Positions 18,986-26,308 of a stretch of 64,000 bases of DNA are shown one piece after another. Location: contig JABJJW010000024.1 in the NCBI GenBank assembly GCA_018660685.1, positions 124,001 through 188,000 on the forward strand, written 5' to 3'. Position numbers and translations under genes: made by a program. Within the stretch, counting starts at the first letter, position 1, and each line of letters opens with the position of its first letter. This DNA is from Flavobacteriales bacterium. GTDB lineage: Bacteria; Bacteroidota; Bacteroidia; Flavobacteriales_G; Salibacteraceae. The notes beneath the pieces were generated by a model, which was given only the letters and a program-made list of their open reading frames with translations, ran no database searches and was not told the origin of the DNA.

Positions 18986-19515
18986 GTAGTATTCAATCTA
19001 GAATAAATGATCACATCCGGACGATACCGGATTTTCCAAAGCCAGGGATTCAATTCAAGGACATCACGCCAATTTTGTATCACCCAGAGCTTTGTTCCGA
19101 CATTGTTGATGCGCTTATTGAACCATTTTCGAATCATCCCATTGACGTAGTTGTTGGAATTGAAAGTAGAGGATTCATTTTCGGAATGATGATGGCCCAA
19201 AGGCTTGACTGCAGCTTCGCATTGGTTCGTAAAAAAGGCAAGCTTCCATACAAAACGATAGAGCGCGAATACGATTTGGAATATGGAACAGCCATTATTG
19301 AAATGCACGAAGACGCCGTTCACTCTAACAATAACGTACTCATCCATGACGATCTACTTGCAACAGGTGGAACTGCTGGTGCTGCGGCAGCGCTCATATC
19401 AGATTTGGGTGCTAATATTGTAGGCTTTAATTTTTTAATTGAACTGGAGTTTCTAGCGGGTGCGAAGAAATTGGAACCATACACTGGTGAAGTCATTTCA
19501 TTGGTGAAATATTGA
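18982..19515 (+). CDS. apt: Adenine phosphoribosyltransferase
   Basis: Purine salvage: adenine plus PRPP gives AMP, in the cytosol. The 177-residue type I PRTase has the PRPP-binding motif 'VLIHDDLLATGGTAGA' (about 121-136), the N-terminal 'IPDFPKPGIQFKDITPIL' and 'GIESRGFIFG', all typical of Apt. The start overlaps the upstream stop as ATGA. It is the third gene of the AGCS-HhH-apt-acd cluster. Assignment is secure. Confidence 0.95.
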   Translation: MSSIQSRINDHIRTIPDFPKPGIQFKDITPILYHPELCSDIVDALIEPFSNHPIDVVVGIESRGFIFGMMMAQRLDCSFALVRKKGKLPYKTIEREYDLEYGTAIIEMHEDAVHSNNNVLIHDDLLATGGTAGAAAALISDLGANIVGFNFLIELEFLAGAKKLEPYTGEVISLVKY

Positions 19516-19518
19516 TCT

Positions 19519-20658
19519 ATGGATTTTGGAAATTACGAGAACAAGGAGATGATTGTTCAGATGGTCAGGGATTTCGCTGAAAAGGAAATCCGGCCGAACG
19601 TCATGGATTGGGATGAGAGACAATTTTTCCCGGTTGACTTATTTAAAAAAATGGGAGCCCTTGGGCTTCTAGGGGTACTTGTTCCAGAAAAGTATAACGG
19701 AGCTGGACTAGGCTACTTTGAGTACATCGATACGATTTCCGAAGTTGCTCAGGTTTGTGGATCAATCGGGTTAAGCTTAGCGGCACATAATTCACTTTGT
19801 ACAAACCACATATTGACGTTTGGCAACGAAGAGCAGAAAGAAAAATGGCTTCCTAAATTGGCCACAGGAGAGTGGATCGGTGCTTGGGGTCTAACAGAAA
19901 CTGGGACCGGTAGCGATGCTGGCGGTATGGCTACCACGGCTGTCCGAGATGGAGATGATTGGATTCTGAATGGATCAAAGAACTTTATTACCCACGCCAT
20001 TAGTGGTGATGTGGCTGTAGTCATCGTGCGAACTGGGGAGAAAGGAGATTCTCGGGGCATGTCGGCATTCGTCGTTGAAAAAGGAACTCCTGGGTTCAGT
20101 GGTGGTAAAAAAGAAGATAAGCTCGGAATGAGGGCTTCTGAAACAGCCGCTTTGTTTTTTGATAACTGTAGACTCTCAAACGATAATTTGTTGGGAAGCG
20201 AAGGAGAAGGATTTATCCAAGCAATGAAAGTGTTGGATGGAGGCAGAATCTCTATTGCTGCGTTATCGCTGGGGATTGCAAAAGGAGCGCTCAACGCTTC
20301 GGTGAAGTACTCGAAGGAGCGTGAACAATTTGGAAAACCAATTTCAAAATTTCAAGCAATCTCCTTTAAGCTGGCTGACATGGCAACGGAGATTGAAGCG
20401 TCTGAATTGATGATTTTCCAAGCAGGAGATTTGAAGAATCGTAATCAGAATGTAACGAAGGAATCTGCGATTGCTAAATATTACGCAAGTGAGGTTAGCG
20501 TAAGATGTGGAATGGAGGCCGTTCAGATTTTTGGTGGATACGGATACACAAAAGAGTTCCCTGCGGAGAAATATTATCGAGATTCTAAGCTCTGCACAAT
20601 CGGTGAAGGCACGTCTGAAATTCAGAAGCTGGTTATTTCAAGAGAAATCTTGAAATAG
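19519..20658 (+). CDS. Acyl-CoA dehydrogenase
   Basis: An FAD-dependent alpha,beta-dehydrogenation enzyme of fatty-acid or branched-chain amino-acid breakdown. The 379-residue protein has the ACAD signature 'GAWGLTETGTGSDAGG' (FAD/substrate binding, about 118-133), 'DGGRISIAALSLGIAKGAL', 'AVQIFGGYGYTKEFP' and the catalytic Glu in 'TIGEGTSEIQKLV' near the C-terminus. The position of that Glu fits short/medium-chain type enzymes (butyryl-CoA-like) rather than isovaleryl-CoA dehydrogenase. The exact substrate cannot be read from sequence. It follows apt by 3 nt and probably ends the cluster; no ETF genes are nearby. Confidence 0.9.
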   Translation: MDFGNYENKEMIVQMVRDFAEKEIRPNVMDWDERQFFPVDLFKKMGALGLLGVLVPEKYNGAGLGYFEYIDTISEVAQVCGSIGLSLAAHNSLCTNHILTFGNEEQKEKWLPKLATGEWIGAWGLTETGTGSDAGGMATTAVRDGDDWILNGSKNFITHAISGDVAVVIVRTGEKGDSRGMSAFVVEKGTPGFSGGKKEDKLGMRASETAALFFDNCRLSNDNLLGSEGEGFIQAMKVLDGGRISIAALSLGIAKGALNASVKYSKEREQFGKPISKFQAISFKLADMATEIEASELMIFQAGDLKNRNQNVTKESAIAKYYASEVSVRCGMEAVQIFGGYGYTKEFPAEKYYRDSKLCTIGEGTSEIQKLVISREILK

Positions 20659-20688
20659 TTTGTTTTTTTAATCAAAGTCGTAACTTCG
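20659..20688 (+). promoter_or_regulatory. Promoter of rpsU (TTTG-N18-TAacTTcG)
   Basis: TTTG at 20659-20662 and TAACTTCG at 20681-20688 are 18 nt apart, fitting the Bacteroidota consensus with one mismatch in the -7 box. It overlaps the end of the acyl-CoA dehydrogenase gene. Confidence 0.6.
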
Positions 20689-20709
20689 CGCCCAATTTAT
20701 TAAGGACGT

Positions 20710-20901
20710 ATGCTAATTATACCAGTAAAGGAAGGTGAGTCGATTGAGAAGGCGCTCAAGAAGTACAAGAAGAAATTCGAGCGTACAGGCACAATGAAAC
20801 AATTGCGTCAGCGTCAGAAGTTCACGAAGCCATCCATGGAGAACAGAGAGACTAAACTGAAAGCTATTTATCGCGATCAAAGGATTCAGCGCGAAGAGTA
20901 A
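20710..20901 (+). CDS. rpsU: 30S ribosomal protein bS21
   Basis: A 63-residue, highly basic small-subunit protein, with 'IIPVKEGESIEKALKKYKKKFE' at the start and a lysine/arginine-rich helix. In Bacteroidota, bS21 helps hide the anti-Shine-Dalgarno tail of 16S rRNA, and rpsU in Flavobacteriia has been reported to carry a Shine-Dalgarno sequence that allows feedback control. Here AAGGA (20702-20706) lies 3 nt before the ATG, consistent with that idea though modest. It has its own promoter and terminator. Confidence 0.93.
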   Translation: MLIIPVKEGESIEKALKKYKKKFERTGTMKQLRQRQKFTKPSMENRETKLKAIYRDQRIQREE

Positions 20902-20926
20902 TCAGATAGAAAGAAATTATTAGAAG

Positions 20927-20952
20927 ATCCACCCACTGAGGTGGATTTTTTT
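20927..20952 (+). terminator. Rho-independent terminator after rpsU
   Basis: ATCCACC (20927-20933) pairs with GGTGGAT (20940-20946) and is followed by a T run. It lies directly before the phhA start, so phhA is probably not read from the rpsU promoter except by readthrough. Confidence 0.85.
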
Positions 20953-21695
20953 ATGCCTATGATTCAAGATTATTCCAAATACACCGAAGAGGATCAGGAA
21001 GTATGGAGCTTACTCTTTGATCGGCAGGTTGCAAACCTGGAGGACAAGGTTTGCGGGGAATACTTGGAATGCCTTCAGGTGTTTTCAGATGCACTCAACG
21101 CTCAATCCATTCCAGATTTTGATGAATTGCGCAGCGTTATGTAAAGAGATCAGGTTGGGGGTTAAGAATCGTGCCTGGCCTAATCCCCGTAGACGAGTTC
21201 TTTTCGTTGTTAGCTCAAAAAACATTTTGCTCATCGACGTGGGTTCGAAGTCGAGACATGATTGACTATCTAGAGGAACCCGACATGTTTCATGACATCT
21301 TTGGGCATACACCTCTTATATTGAATCAAGGTTATGCCGACTTCATGTTTGAATTTGGAAAGCTCGGAAAACGGTTTGCTCATAATCCAGAAGCTGTACT
21401 GAAGCTTCAAAGATTGTATTGGTTTACGATCGAATTTGGTTTGATGCAACAAGGTTCTCAAACCAAAATTTACGGAGCAGGAATTGCTTCATCATTTGGA
21501 GAAACCAATCATGTGTTCAACGACGACATTGAAGTTTTGCCATTCGATATTGAGAGTGTGATGAACAATGCGTTTGTCAACAGCGAAATCCAGTGGCGCT
21601 ATTATCACGTTGATTCGCTTGATAGTCTGCATGATTTAATTGGGAAGGCTGCCAAAATTCTCAACGACGAACCCAAGATGGTTCACGTCCTCTAA
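20953..21695 (+). pseudogene. phhA: Phenylalanine 4-hydroxylase, interrupted by a 1-nt frameshift
   Basis: An iron- and pterin-dependent aromatic hydroxylase (Phe to Tyr) encoded in two frames. The first part, from ATG 20953, reads 'IQDYSKYTEEDQEVWSLLF' to 'IPDFDELRSVM' and hits TAA at 21142. The second part continues in the +2 frame as 'KRSGWGLRIVPGLIPVDEFF', and the ORF track starts it at 21171. Adding one base near 21139-21145 would restore a single protein of about 247 residues. The iron ligands are present: two His in 'DMFHDIFGHTP' and Glu in 'FTIEFGL'. As given, no full-length product is possible; a sequencing error, a true mutation or frameshifting are all open. ATG 20959 is an alternative start. 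Confidence 0.85.
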
Positions 21696-21733
21696 TTCTC
21701 CAATATTCCTAACTTACCGCTTTCAACAAAACA

Positions 21734-22624
21734 TTGAAAGAGGTAGTAGATAGTTTTCTCGAGTATTTAGAATTCCAGAAGAGGTATAGTCGACACACCA
21801 TTACGGCATACCGATCTGACTTGTCTTCTTTTTGTGATTACCTGGCGTTATTTTATGAGCTGGATCAGATCAAAGAAGTGAGCCAGAGAATGGTCAGTTC
21901 GTGGGTAGCTGATTTGGCCGATTCTGGCATCGCGCCACGTTCGATCAATCGGAAGTTGAGTGCAGTGCAATCGTTCTATGAGTTTGCTATTCGCAAGTCG
22001 CTCGTTTCAAAAAATCCAGCTAGACTTATTCAAAGGCCCAAGACTTCTAATCACCTTCCTTCAGTAGTTCGGTCTGAAAGTATCGATAACTTGTTCAACG
22101 AAATTGAATTTGAATCAGACTTTGAAGGTGTTCGTGATCGACTCATCCTCGCAGTCTTTTACGCTTGTGGATTGAGGAGGGAAGAGCTGATCACTCTCAA
22201 CTTGGAATCAATCGATGAGGCGAACTTTTCGATCAAAGTATTCGGTAAACGAAATAAGGAGAGAATACTGCCCATAGCACCGATGCTCATGAAATGGATT
22301 GAAGAGTATTTGGAGGTAAGGCAGACGATTGGAGCTGAATGTTCAAACCTCTTCATTACGTTAAAAGGTCAAAAACTTTATCCCAGCCTTGTGTATCAGA
22401 TCGTAAAAAAGTATCTTTCGCAAGTGACGACCATGGACAAGAAGAGTCCACACGTCTTAAGGCACACGTTTGCCACACATCTCTTAAACGAAGGAGCCAA
22501 TTTGCAATCGATCAAAGAACTTCTAGGACACAGCAGCTTGGCAGCCACTCAGGTTTACACACATACTTCGTTAGAGAAATTAAAGCAAGTTTATCAAAAC
22601 GCTCATCCGAGGAGCAAAAATTAA
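21734..22624 (+). CDS. xerC: Site-specific tyrosine recombinase XerC/XerD
   Basis: A 296-residue tyrosine recombinase that resolves chromosome dimers at dif. It has the N-terminal SAM-like core-binding domain ('SFLEYLEFQKRYSRHTITAYRSDL') and the catalytic domain with Arg in 'ACGLRREELITL', then 'HVLRHTFATHLL', 'LLGHSSLAATQVYTH' with the nucleophilic Tyr near the C-terminus. No ATG fits: the frame is open only from 21713, so the start is most likely the TTG at 21734, which gives the usual XerC N-terminus. Context (hpf directly after, no phage or integron genes) favours the housekeeping XerC over a mobile-element integrase. XerC and XerD cannot be separated with certainty. Confidence 0.88.
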   Translation: MKEVVDSFLEYLEFQKRYSRHTITAYRSDLSSFCDYLALFYELDQIKEVSQRMVSSWVADLADSGIAPRSINRKLSAVQSFYEFAIRKSLVSKNPARLIQRPKTSNHLPSVVRSESIDNLFNEIEFESDFEGVRDRLILAVFYACGLRREELITLNLESIDEANFSIKVFGKRNKERILPIAPMLMKWIEEYLEVRQTIGAECSNLFITLKGQKLYPSLVYQIVKKYLSQVTTMDKKSPHVLRHTFATHLLNEGANLQSIKELLGHSSLAATQVYTHTSLEKLKQVYQNAHPRSKN

Positions 22625-22628
22625 GCGC

Positions 22629-22931
22629 ATGGAAATCAAGGTACACTCGATCCATTTTGACGCGGATCAAAAACTCATCGACTTCGTTCAACAACGGGTT
22701 CATAAACTCGATCAATTTCACGACAACATCATCCTTGGTGAAGTCTATTTAAGACTCGATAGAAATCACGACAACGGAAACAAAGTTGCGGAGATTAGAT
22801 TGGTTACTCCGGGCAAGGAGATGTTCGCTAAAAAGCAATGCAGGTCATTTGAAGAAGCAATTGACCAATCAACAGAGGCTCTTCGGAGGCAGCTTCGACG
22901 TAAAAAAGGCAAGCTTTTGCAGGTGCATTAG
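22629..22931 (+). CDS. hpf: Ribosome hibernation-promoting factor (HPF/RaiA, short form)
   Basis: A 100-residue ribosome-associated protein of the HPF/YfiA family that binds the decoding region of idle 30S subunits. The N-terminus 'MEIKVHSIHFDADQKLIDFVQQRV' and the basic C-terminal helix 'EALRRQLRRKKGKL' fit the short form without a dimerisation domain. It starts 4 nt after xerC and is probably co-transcribed with it. It lies just upstream of the tRNA/EF-Tu operon promoter. Confidence 0.88.
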   Translation: MEIKVHSIHFDADQKLIDFVQQRVHKLDQFHDNIILGEVYLRLDRNHDNGNKVAEIRLVTPGKEMFAKKQCRSFEEAIDQSTEALRRQLRRKKGKLLQVH

Positions 22932-22982
22932 GCTGATTTTCTGATCCTTTACAGAGCCCTCTGGAAAAAATACTTAGGGGGC

Positions 22983-23012
22983 TTGTCACGTGTGAAAGAA
23001 TGAATAACTTTG
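22983..23012 (+). promoter_or_regulatory. Promoter of the tRNA-tuf operon (TTG-N19-TAacTTTG)
   Basis: TTG at 22983-22985 and TAACTTTG at 23005-23012 are separated by exactly 19 nt, the best match to the Bacteroidota consensus in the window together with mdh. It lies about 60 nt upstream of the first tRNA. Confidence 0.8.
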
Positions 23013-23036
23013 CAGACCTTTTTCAGGGGGGTCTGC
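23012..23036 (+). other. Perfect hairpin at the predicted 5' end of the tRNA-tuf transcript
   Basis: GCAGACC (23012-23018) pairs perfectly with GGTCTGC (23030-23036) across an 11-nt loop containing GGGG. It begins in the last base of the -7 box, so the predicted transcription start falls within it. There is no T tract suited to termination. Confidence 0.6.
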
Positions 23037-23072
23037 ATTTTGTTTATAGTTCATTGTAAAGCAGACGACTTC

Positions 23073-23146
23073 GCCGATGTAGCTCAGTTGGCCAGAGCAG
23101 CTGATTTGTAATCAGCGGGTCGGGGGTTCGAATCCCTCCATCGGCT
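23073..23146 (+). tRNA. tRNA-Thr (anticodon TGT)
   Basis: Acceptor GCCGATG pairs with CATCGGC. The anticodon stem GCTGA/TCAGC encloses TTTGTAA with anticodon TGT. The T loop GTTCGAATC is normal. CCA is not encoded. First gene of the operon. Confidence 0.95.
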
Positions 23147-23153
23147 CGGTTTT

Positions 23154-23236
23154 GGGGAGATACTCAAGCGGCCAACGAGGACAGACTGTAAATCTGTTGG
23201 TTTTCACCTTCGCAGGTTCAAATCCTGCTCTCCCCA
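23154..23236 (+). tRNA. tRNA-Tyr (anticodon GTA)
   Basis: Acceptor GGGGAGA pairs with TCTCCCC. The anticodon loop CTGTAAA in stem ACAGA/TCTGT gives GTA. The long variable arm (class II tRNA) fits bacterial tRNA-Tyr. CCA is not encoded. Confidence 0.95.
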
Positions 23237-23403
23237 CGAAAAGTTATTTGACGTGCTGGGAGGAGAAGATTCGAAGTTGTGAATTGAAAGATTTGCAGTT
23301 TAGATGAGACAGTAAAACTGCTCTCCCCACGCTGAAAAAGTCACCCTTTTAAAGGGTTGTTTTTTGAAATAAGTTCATGCAGTGAACTGGTAAGAGAATA
23401 AAA
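23237..23403 (+). other. Inter-tRNA spacer with a copy of the tRNA-Tyr 3' end and two hairpins
   Basis: This 167-nt spacer holds a 14-nt exact copy (CTGCTCTCCCCACG, 23318-23331) of the tRNA-Tyr 3' end at 23225-23238. It is preceded by an inverted repeat GCAGTTT (23295-23301)/AAACTGC (23315-23321). No complete second tRNA can be folded, so it looks like a decayed partial duplication. A terminator-like ACCCT/AGGGT hairpin follows at 23343-23365. Confidence 0.6.
23343..23365 (+). terminator. Weak terminator-like hairpin between tRNA-Tyr and tRNA-Gly
   Basis: ACCCT (23343-23347) pairs with AGGGT (23353-23357), extendable through TTT/AAA at the cost of loop size, followed by TGTTTTTTG. It may cause partial termination or be a processing signal inside the operon. 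Confidence 0.4.
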
Positions 23404-23476
23404 GCGGGAGTAGCTCAGTTGGTAGAGCATCAGCCTTCCAAGCTGAGGGTCGCGGGTTCGAGTCTCGTCTCCCGCT
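23404..23476 (+). tRNA. tRNA-Gly (anticodon TCC)
   Basis: Acceptor GCGGGAG pairs with CTCCCGC. Anticodon stem TCAGC/GCTGA with loop CTTCCAA gives TCC. CCA is not encoded. Confidence 0.95.
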
Positions 23477-23547
23477 CTTTGAAACTTATAGATGAAGATC
23501 TTTTTTAGGTCTGATTCTTAAAGGTTCTACTTGGAGATGCATGTTAA

Positions 23548-23619
23548 GCCGATGTAGCTCAGGGGTAGAGCGCTTCCTTGGTAAGGAAGAGGTCAGGGGT
23601 TCAATTCCCCTCATTGGCT
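23548..23619 (+). tRNA. tRNA-Thr (anticodon GGT)
   Basis: Acceptor GCCGATG pairs with CATTGGC, including one G-T pair. Anticodon stem CTTCC/GGAAG with loop TTGGTAA gives GGT. It is a second, distinct threonine isoacceptor in the same operon, just upstream of tuf. Confidence 0.95.
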
Positions 23620-23671
23620 CATTTGGATAAGTAAATAATTAAACTCAATAATTAACTAATAGTTATTAATC

Positions 23672-24856
23672 ATGGCAAAGGAAAAATTTGATCGTTCCAA
23701 ACCACACTTAAACATCGGAACAATCGGTCACGTTGACCACGGTAAAACCACCTTGACTGCTGCCATCACTACTGTGTTGGCCAAGAAAGGATTTTCTGAA
23801 TTGCGGTCATTCGATTCAATCGATAATGCACCGGAAGAAAAAGAAAGAGGTATTACGATTAATACGTCTCACGTTGAATATGAAACTGAGAACCGTCACT
23901 ACGCTCACGTTGACTGCCCAGGTCACGCTGATTATGTGAAGAACATGGTTACTGGAGCTGCTCAGATGGACGGAGCTATCCTTGTTGTTGCGGCAACAGA
24001 TGGTCCAATGCCACAGACGCGAGAGCACATCCTTCTTGCACGTCAGGTAGGTGTTCCTCAAATCGTTGTTTTCATGAACAAGGTTGACCTTGTTGATGAT
24101 GAAGAGCTTCTTGAGCTTGTTGAAATGGAAATTCGTGAATTGCTCTCTTTCTATGAGTATGATGGAGATAATTGTCCAATTATTCAAGGATCTGCTCTTG
24201 GTGGATTGAACGGAGAGGCTGCATGGGAAGATAAAATCATGGATTTGATGGCAGCTGTTGATAGCTACATCCCAATGCCTCCACGTGATGTTGACAAGGA
24301 TTTCTTGATGCCAGTTGAAGATGTATTCTCGATCACTGGTCGTGGTACTGTTGCAACAGGTCGTATCGAAGCAGGTGTTATCAATACCGGAGACAACGTT
24401 GAGATTATTGGTTTCGAAGAGAAACTAAATTCAACAATCACCGGAGTTGAGATGTTCCGTAAGATTCTTGATAGAGGAGAAGCTGGAGACAACGTTGGTC
24501 TTCTTCTTAGAGGAATTGAAAAGACAGACATCAGAAGAGGAATGGTTATCTGCAAGCCAGGTACAATTACTCCTCATACAAAGTTTAAAGCCGAGGTATA
24601 TATCCTTAAGAAGGAAGAAGGTGGACGTCACACCCCATTCCACAATAAGTATCGTCCACAGTTCTATCTAAGAACGACAGACGTTACTGGCGAGATCATT
24701 CTTGGTGATGGCCGTGAAATGGTTATGCCTGGTGATAACTTGACAATTGAAGTTAACTTGATCGCTCCAGTAGCAATCAACCAAGGTCTTAAGTTCGCGA
24801 TTCGCGAAGGTGGGCGTACGGTTGGTGCCGGTCAGGTGACTGAGATCCTCAAGTAA
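23672..24856 (+). CDS. tuf: Elongation factor Tu
   Basis: The GTPase that brings aminoacyl-tRNA to the ribosome. The 394-residue protein has G1 '[10 protein letters not shown]' (about 19-28), '[14 protein letters not shown]' (switch I), '[12 protein letters not shown]' (G3, about 80) and 'NKVDLVDD' (G4, about 135), plus EF-Tu domains 2 and 3 ('[13 protein letters not shown]', '[16 protein letters not shown]'). It lies 52 nt after tRNA-Thr and shares the tRNA promoter; the tRNA-tuf-tRNA-Trp-secE-nusG order is the common one. A hairpin after the stop may reduce readthrough to the next genes. Confidence 0.98.
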   Translation: MAKEKFDRSKPHLNIGTIGHVDHGKTTLTAAITTVLAKKGFSELRSFDSIDNAPEEKERGITINTSHVEYETENRHYAHVDCPGHADYVKNMVTGAAQMDGAILVVAATDGPMPQTREHILLARQVGVPQIVVFMNKVDLVDDEELLELVEMEIRELLSFYEYDGDNCPIIQGSALGGLNGEAAWEDKIMDLMAAVDSYIPMPPRDVDKDFLMPVEDVFSITGRGTVATGRIEAGVINTGDNVEIIGFEEKLNSTITGVEMFRKILDRGEAGDNVGLLLRGIEKTDIRRGMVICKPGTITPHTKFKAEVYILKKEEGGRHTPFHNKYRPQFYLRTTDVTGEIILGDGREMVMPGDNLTIEVNLIAPVAINQGLKFAIREGGRTVGAGQVTEILK

Positions 24857-24875
24857 GAATAGTTTAATTATTCAG

Positions 24876-24907
24876 AAGTGTGGGGCGTCATTTGAGGCCT
24901 CACACTT
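24876..24907 (+). terminator. Terminator or attenuator hairpin after tuf
   Basis: AAGTGTGGGGC (24876-24886) pairs with GCCTCACACTT (24897-24907), 11 bp with one G-T pair. The T tract is poor (TTTCTGTTGTT), so partial termination is likelier than a full stop. Confidence 0.6.
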
Positions 24908-24964
24908 TCTGTTGTTATAAAAAGTACGGTTGCGAGGTTTGAAAACTGAGCAACATTTTGACAT

Positions 24965-25037
24965 ACGGGTGTAGCTCAACTGGTAGAGCACTGGTCTCCA
25001 AAACCAGGGGCTGTGGGTTCGATTCCTACCACCCGTG
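24965..25037 (+). tRNA. tRNA-Trp (anticodon CCA)
   Basis: Acceptor ACGGGTG pairs with CACCCGT. Anticodon stem CTGGT/ACCAG with loop CTCCAAA gives CCA. It is 14 nt before secE; the ORF-track frame at 25013 runs through its 3' half and is not coding there. A weak promoter-like TTG-N20-ACATTTTG lies just upstream. Confidence 0.95.
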
Positions 25038-25051
25038 CAAAAAGAGAATTG

Positions 25052-25249
25052 ATGGCAGGAATTCGAGCATATGTAGAGGAGGCGGTTGATGAGCTTGGTA
25101 ACAAGGTTTCTTGGCCAACATGGTCAGAACTACAGAGCAGCGGTATTGTCGTTTTAGTAGCGACTTTCATTATCGCTGGAGTGATTTATATGATGGATTT
25201 GGCCTTTGGACAGATCATGGATTTGATCTACCTGAAAATATTTGGATAA
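25052..25249 (+). CDS. secE: Preprotein translocase subunit SecE
   Basis: The 65-residue, single-TM clamp of the SecYEG channel. 'YVEEAVDELGNKVSWPTWSEL' is the conserved cytosolic amphipathic helix, followed by the TM 'GIVVLVATFIIAGVIYMMDLAF'. The ORF track begins at 25013 inside tRNA-Trp; the real start is ATG 25052 ('MAGIRAYVEEA'). It is followed by nusG after 1 nt. Confidence 0.93.
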   Translation: MAGIRAYVEEAVDELGNKVSWPTWSELQSSGIVVLVATFIIAGVIYMMDLAFGQIMDLIYLKIFG

Positions 25250-25250
25250 G

Positions 25251-25808
25251 ATGTCAGAGACAGCCACAACTGATAAAAAATGGTACGTAGTCCGCGCAAT
25301 TAGCGGAAAAGAGCGTAAGGTGAAGGAGCAGCTGGAAATCGAGATTGAGCGATTGGGCATGCAAAACCACGTTGCACAAATTCTTCTACCAATTGAGAAA
25401 GTGTACCAAATCAGGAAAGGAAAGAAGGTGAGTAAAGAACGAAACCTCTATCCTGGATATGTCTTTGTTGAGGCTAATCTCATTGGTGAGATTCCTTATG
25501 TGATAAAACAAACGACCAACGTTATAGGATTCCTCACCGATAAAAAGGGAGGAAGCCCAATTCCACTTCGCCAAAGCGAGGTGAATAGAATGCTTGGTAA
25601 AGTTGATGAACTTGCTGAAAATGAAGCAGAATTGAATATTCCGTTCGTTGTAGGTGAGGCTGTGAAAGTGATCGATGGTCCATTCAATAGTTTCTCAGGA
25701 ATTATTGAAGAGATCAACGAAGAGAAGAAGAAACTCAAGGTGATGGTGAAGATTTTCGGAAGAAAAACTCCACTCGAATTGAGTTACATGCAAGTTGAAA
25801 AAGAGTAA
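25251..25808 (+). CDS. nusG: Transcription termination/antitermination protein NusG
   Basis: An RNA polymerase processivity factor of 185 residues from ATG 25251. The NGN domain starts 'KKWYVVRAISGKERKVKEQL' and contains 'NLYPGYVFVEANL'. The C-terminal KOW motif reads 'VGEAVKVIDGPFNSFSGIIEEIN'. The TTG chosen by the ORF track at 25242 overlaps secE and is unlikely. It belongs to the secE-nusG-rplKAJL-rpoBC block. Confidence 0.95.
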   Translation: MSETATTDKKWYVVRAISGKERKVKEQLEIEIERLGMQNHVAQILLPIEKVYQIRKGKKVSKERNLYPGYVFVEANLIGEIPYVIKQTTNVIGFLTDKKGGSPIPLRQSEVNRMLGKVDELAENEAELNIPFVVGEAVKVIDGPFNSFSGIIEEINEEKKKLKVMVKIFGRKTPLELSYMQVEKE

Positions 25809-25821
25809 TTAATAATTAGGA

Positions 25822-25848
25822 GTCGCACTACAATTTAGGAGGTGTGAC
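25822..25848 (+). promoter_or_regulatory. rplK leader hairpin carrying an AGGAGGTG motif
   Basis: GTCGCAC (25822-25828) can pair with GTGTGAC (25842-25848; 7 bp with one G-T). AGGAGGTG (25837-25844), a perfect anti-SD match, lies partly in the 3' arm, 29 nt before the rplK ATG, too far for normal initiation. It could be a regulatory ribosome-loading site; this is inference. Confidence 0.35.
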
Positions 25849-25871
25849 GTTTGAACTAAAAACTAGATAGA

Positions 25872-26297
25872 ATGGCAAAAGAGGTAAGTGCACTTATTAA
25901 GTTGCAAGTCCGCGGAGGTGCTGCCAACCCTTCGCCTCCCGTAGGTCCAGCACTTGGAGCTAAAGGAGTTAATATCATGGAGTTCTGTAAGCAGTTTAAT
26001 GCTAGAACCCAAGATAAAGCTGGAAAAGTTCTTCCAGTGGTGATCACCGTTTACGCAGATAAGTCGTTTGACTTTCTCGTAAAAACTCCCCCAGTAGCAG
26101 TTCAGTTAAAAGAAGCTGCTAAAATCAAATCAGGATCTGCTGAATCAAATCGAATCAAGTCAGGAACTGTTACTAAAGCACAAGTTGAAGCCATCGCTTC
26201 TGATAAGATGATCGACTTGAATTGCTTTACTGTTGAATCTGCAATGCGCATGGTAGAAGGAACTGCCAGAAGCATGGGTATTGCTGTTAGAAGATAG
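25872..26297 (+). CDS. rplK: 50S ribosomal protein uL11
   Basis: The 141-residue protein of the GTPase-associated centre. The N-terminal domain has '[19 protein letters not shown]' and '[16 protein letters not shown]'; the C-terminal rRNA-binding domain has '[14 protein letters not shown]' and '[10 protein letters not shown]'. The start lacks an adjacent Shine-Dalgarno sequence, as usual here. It is followed after 11 nt by rplA. Confidence 0.97.
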   Translation: MAKEVSALIKLQVRGGAANPSPPVGPALGAKGVNIMEFCKQFNARTQDKAGKVLPVVITVYADKSFDFLVKTPPVAVQLKEAAKIKSGSAESNRIKSGTVTKAQVEAIASDKMIDLNCFTVESAMRMVEGTARSMGIAVRR

Positions 26298-26302
26298 GAG
26301 GA
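26296..26302 (+). promoter_or_regulatory. Strong Shine-Dalgarno AGGAGGA before rplA
   Basis: AGGAGGA overlaps the rplK stop (TAG) and leaves a 6-nt spacer to the rplA ATG. Such a match is unusual in Bacteroidota, whose ribosomes mostly mask the anti-SD. It may couple rplA to rplK or to bS21 levels. Confidence 0.6.
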
Positions 26303-26308
26303 TAGATC

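Noticed and set aside
21734-22624. Tyrosine recombinase as part of a mobile element
   Set aside because: No att-like repeats, cargo or phage genes; the adjacent hpf and core operon fit chromosomal XerC/D.
25837-25870. Mini-ORF GTG ACG TTT GAA CTA AAA ACT AGA TAG before rplK as a leader peptide
   Set aside because: The AGGAGG is only 1 nt from the GTG, too close for initiation, and no amino-acid-run or attenuator structure is seen.
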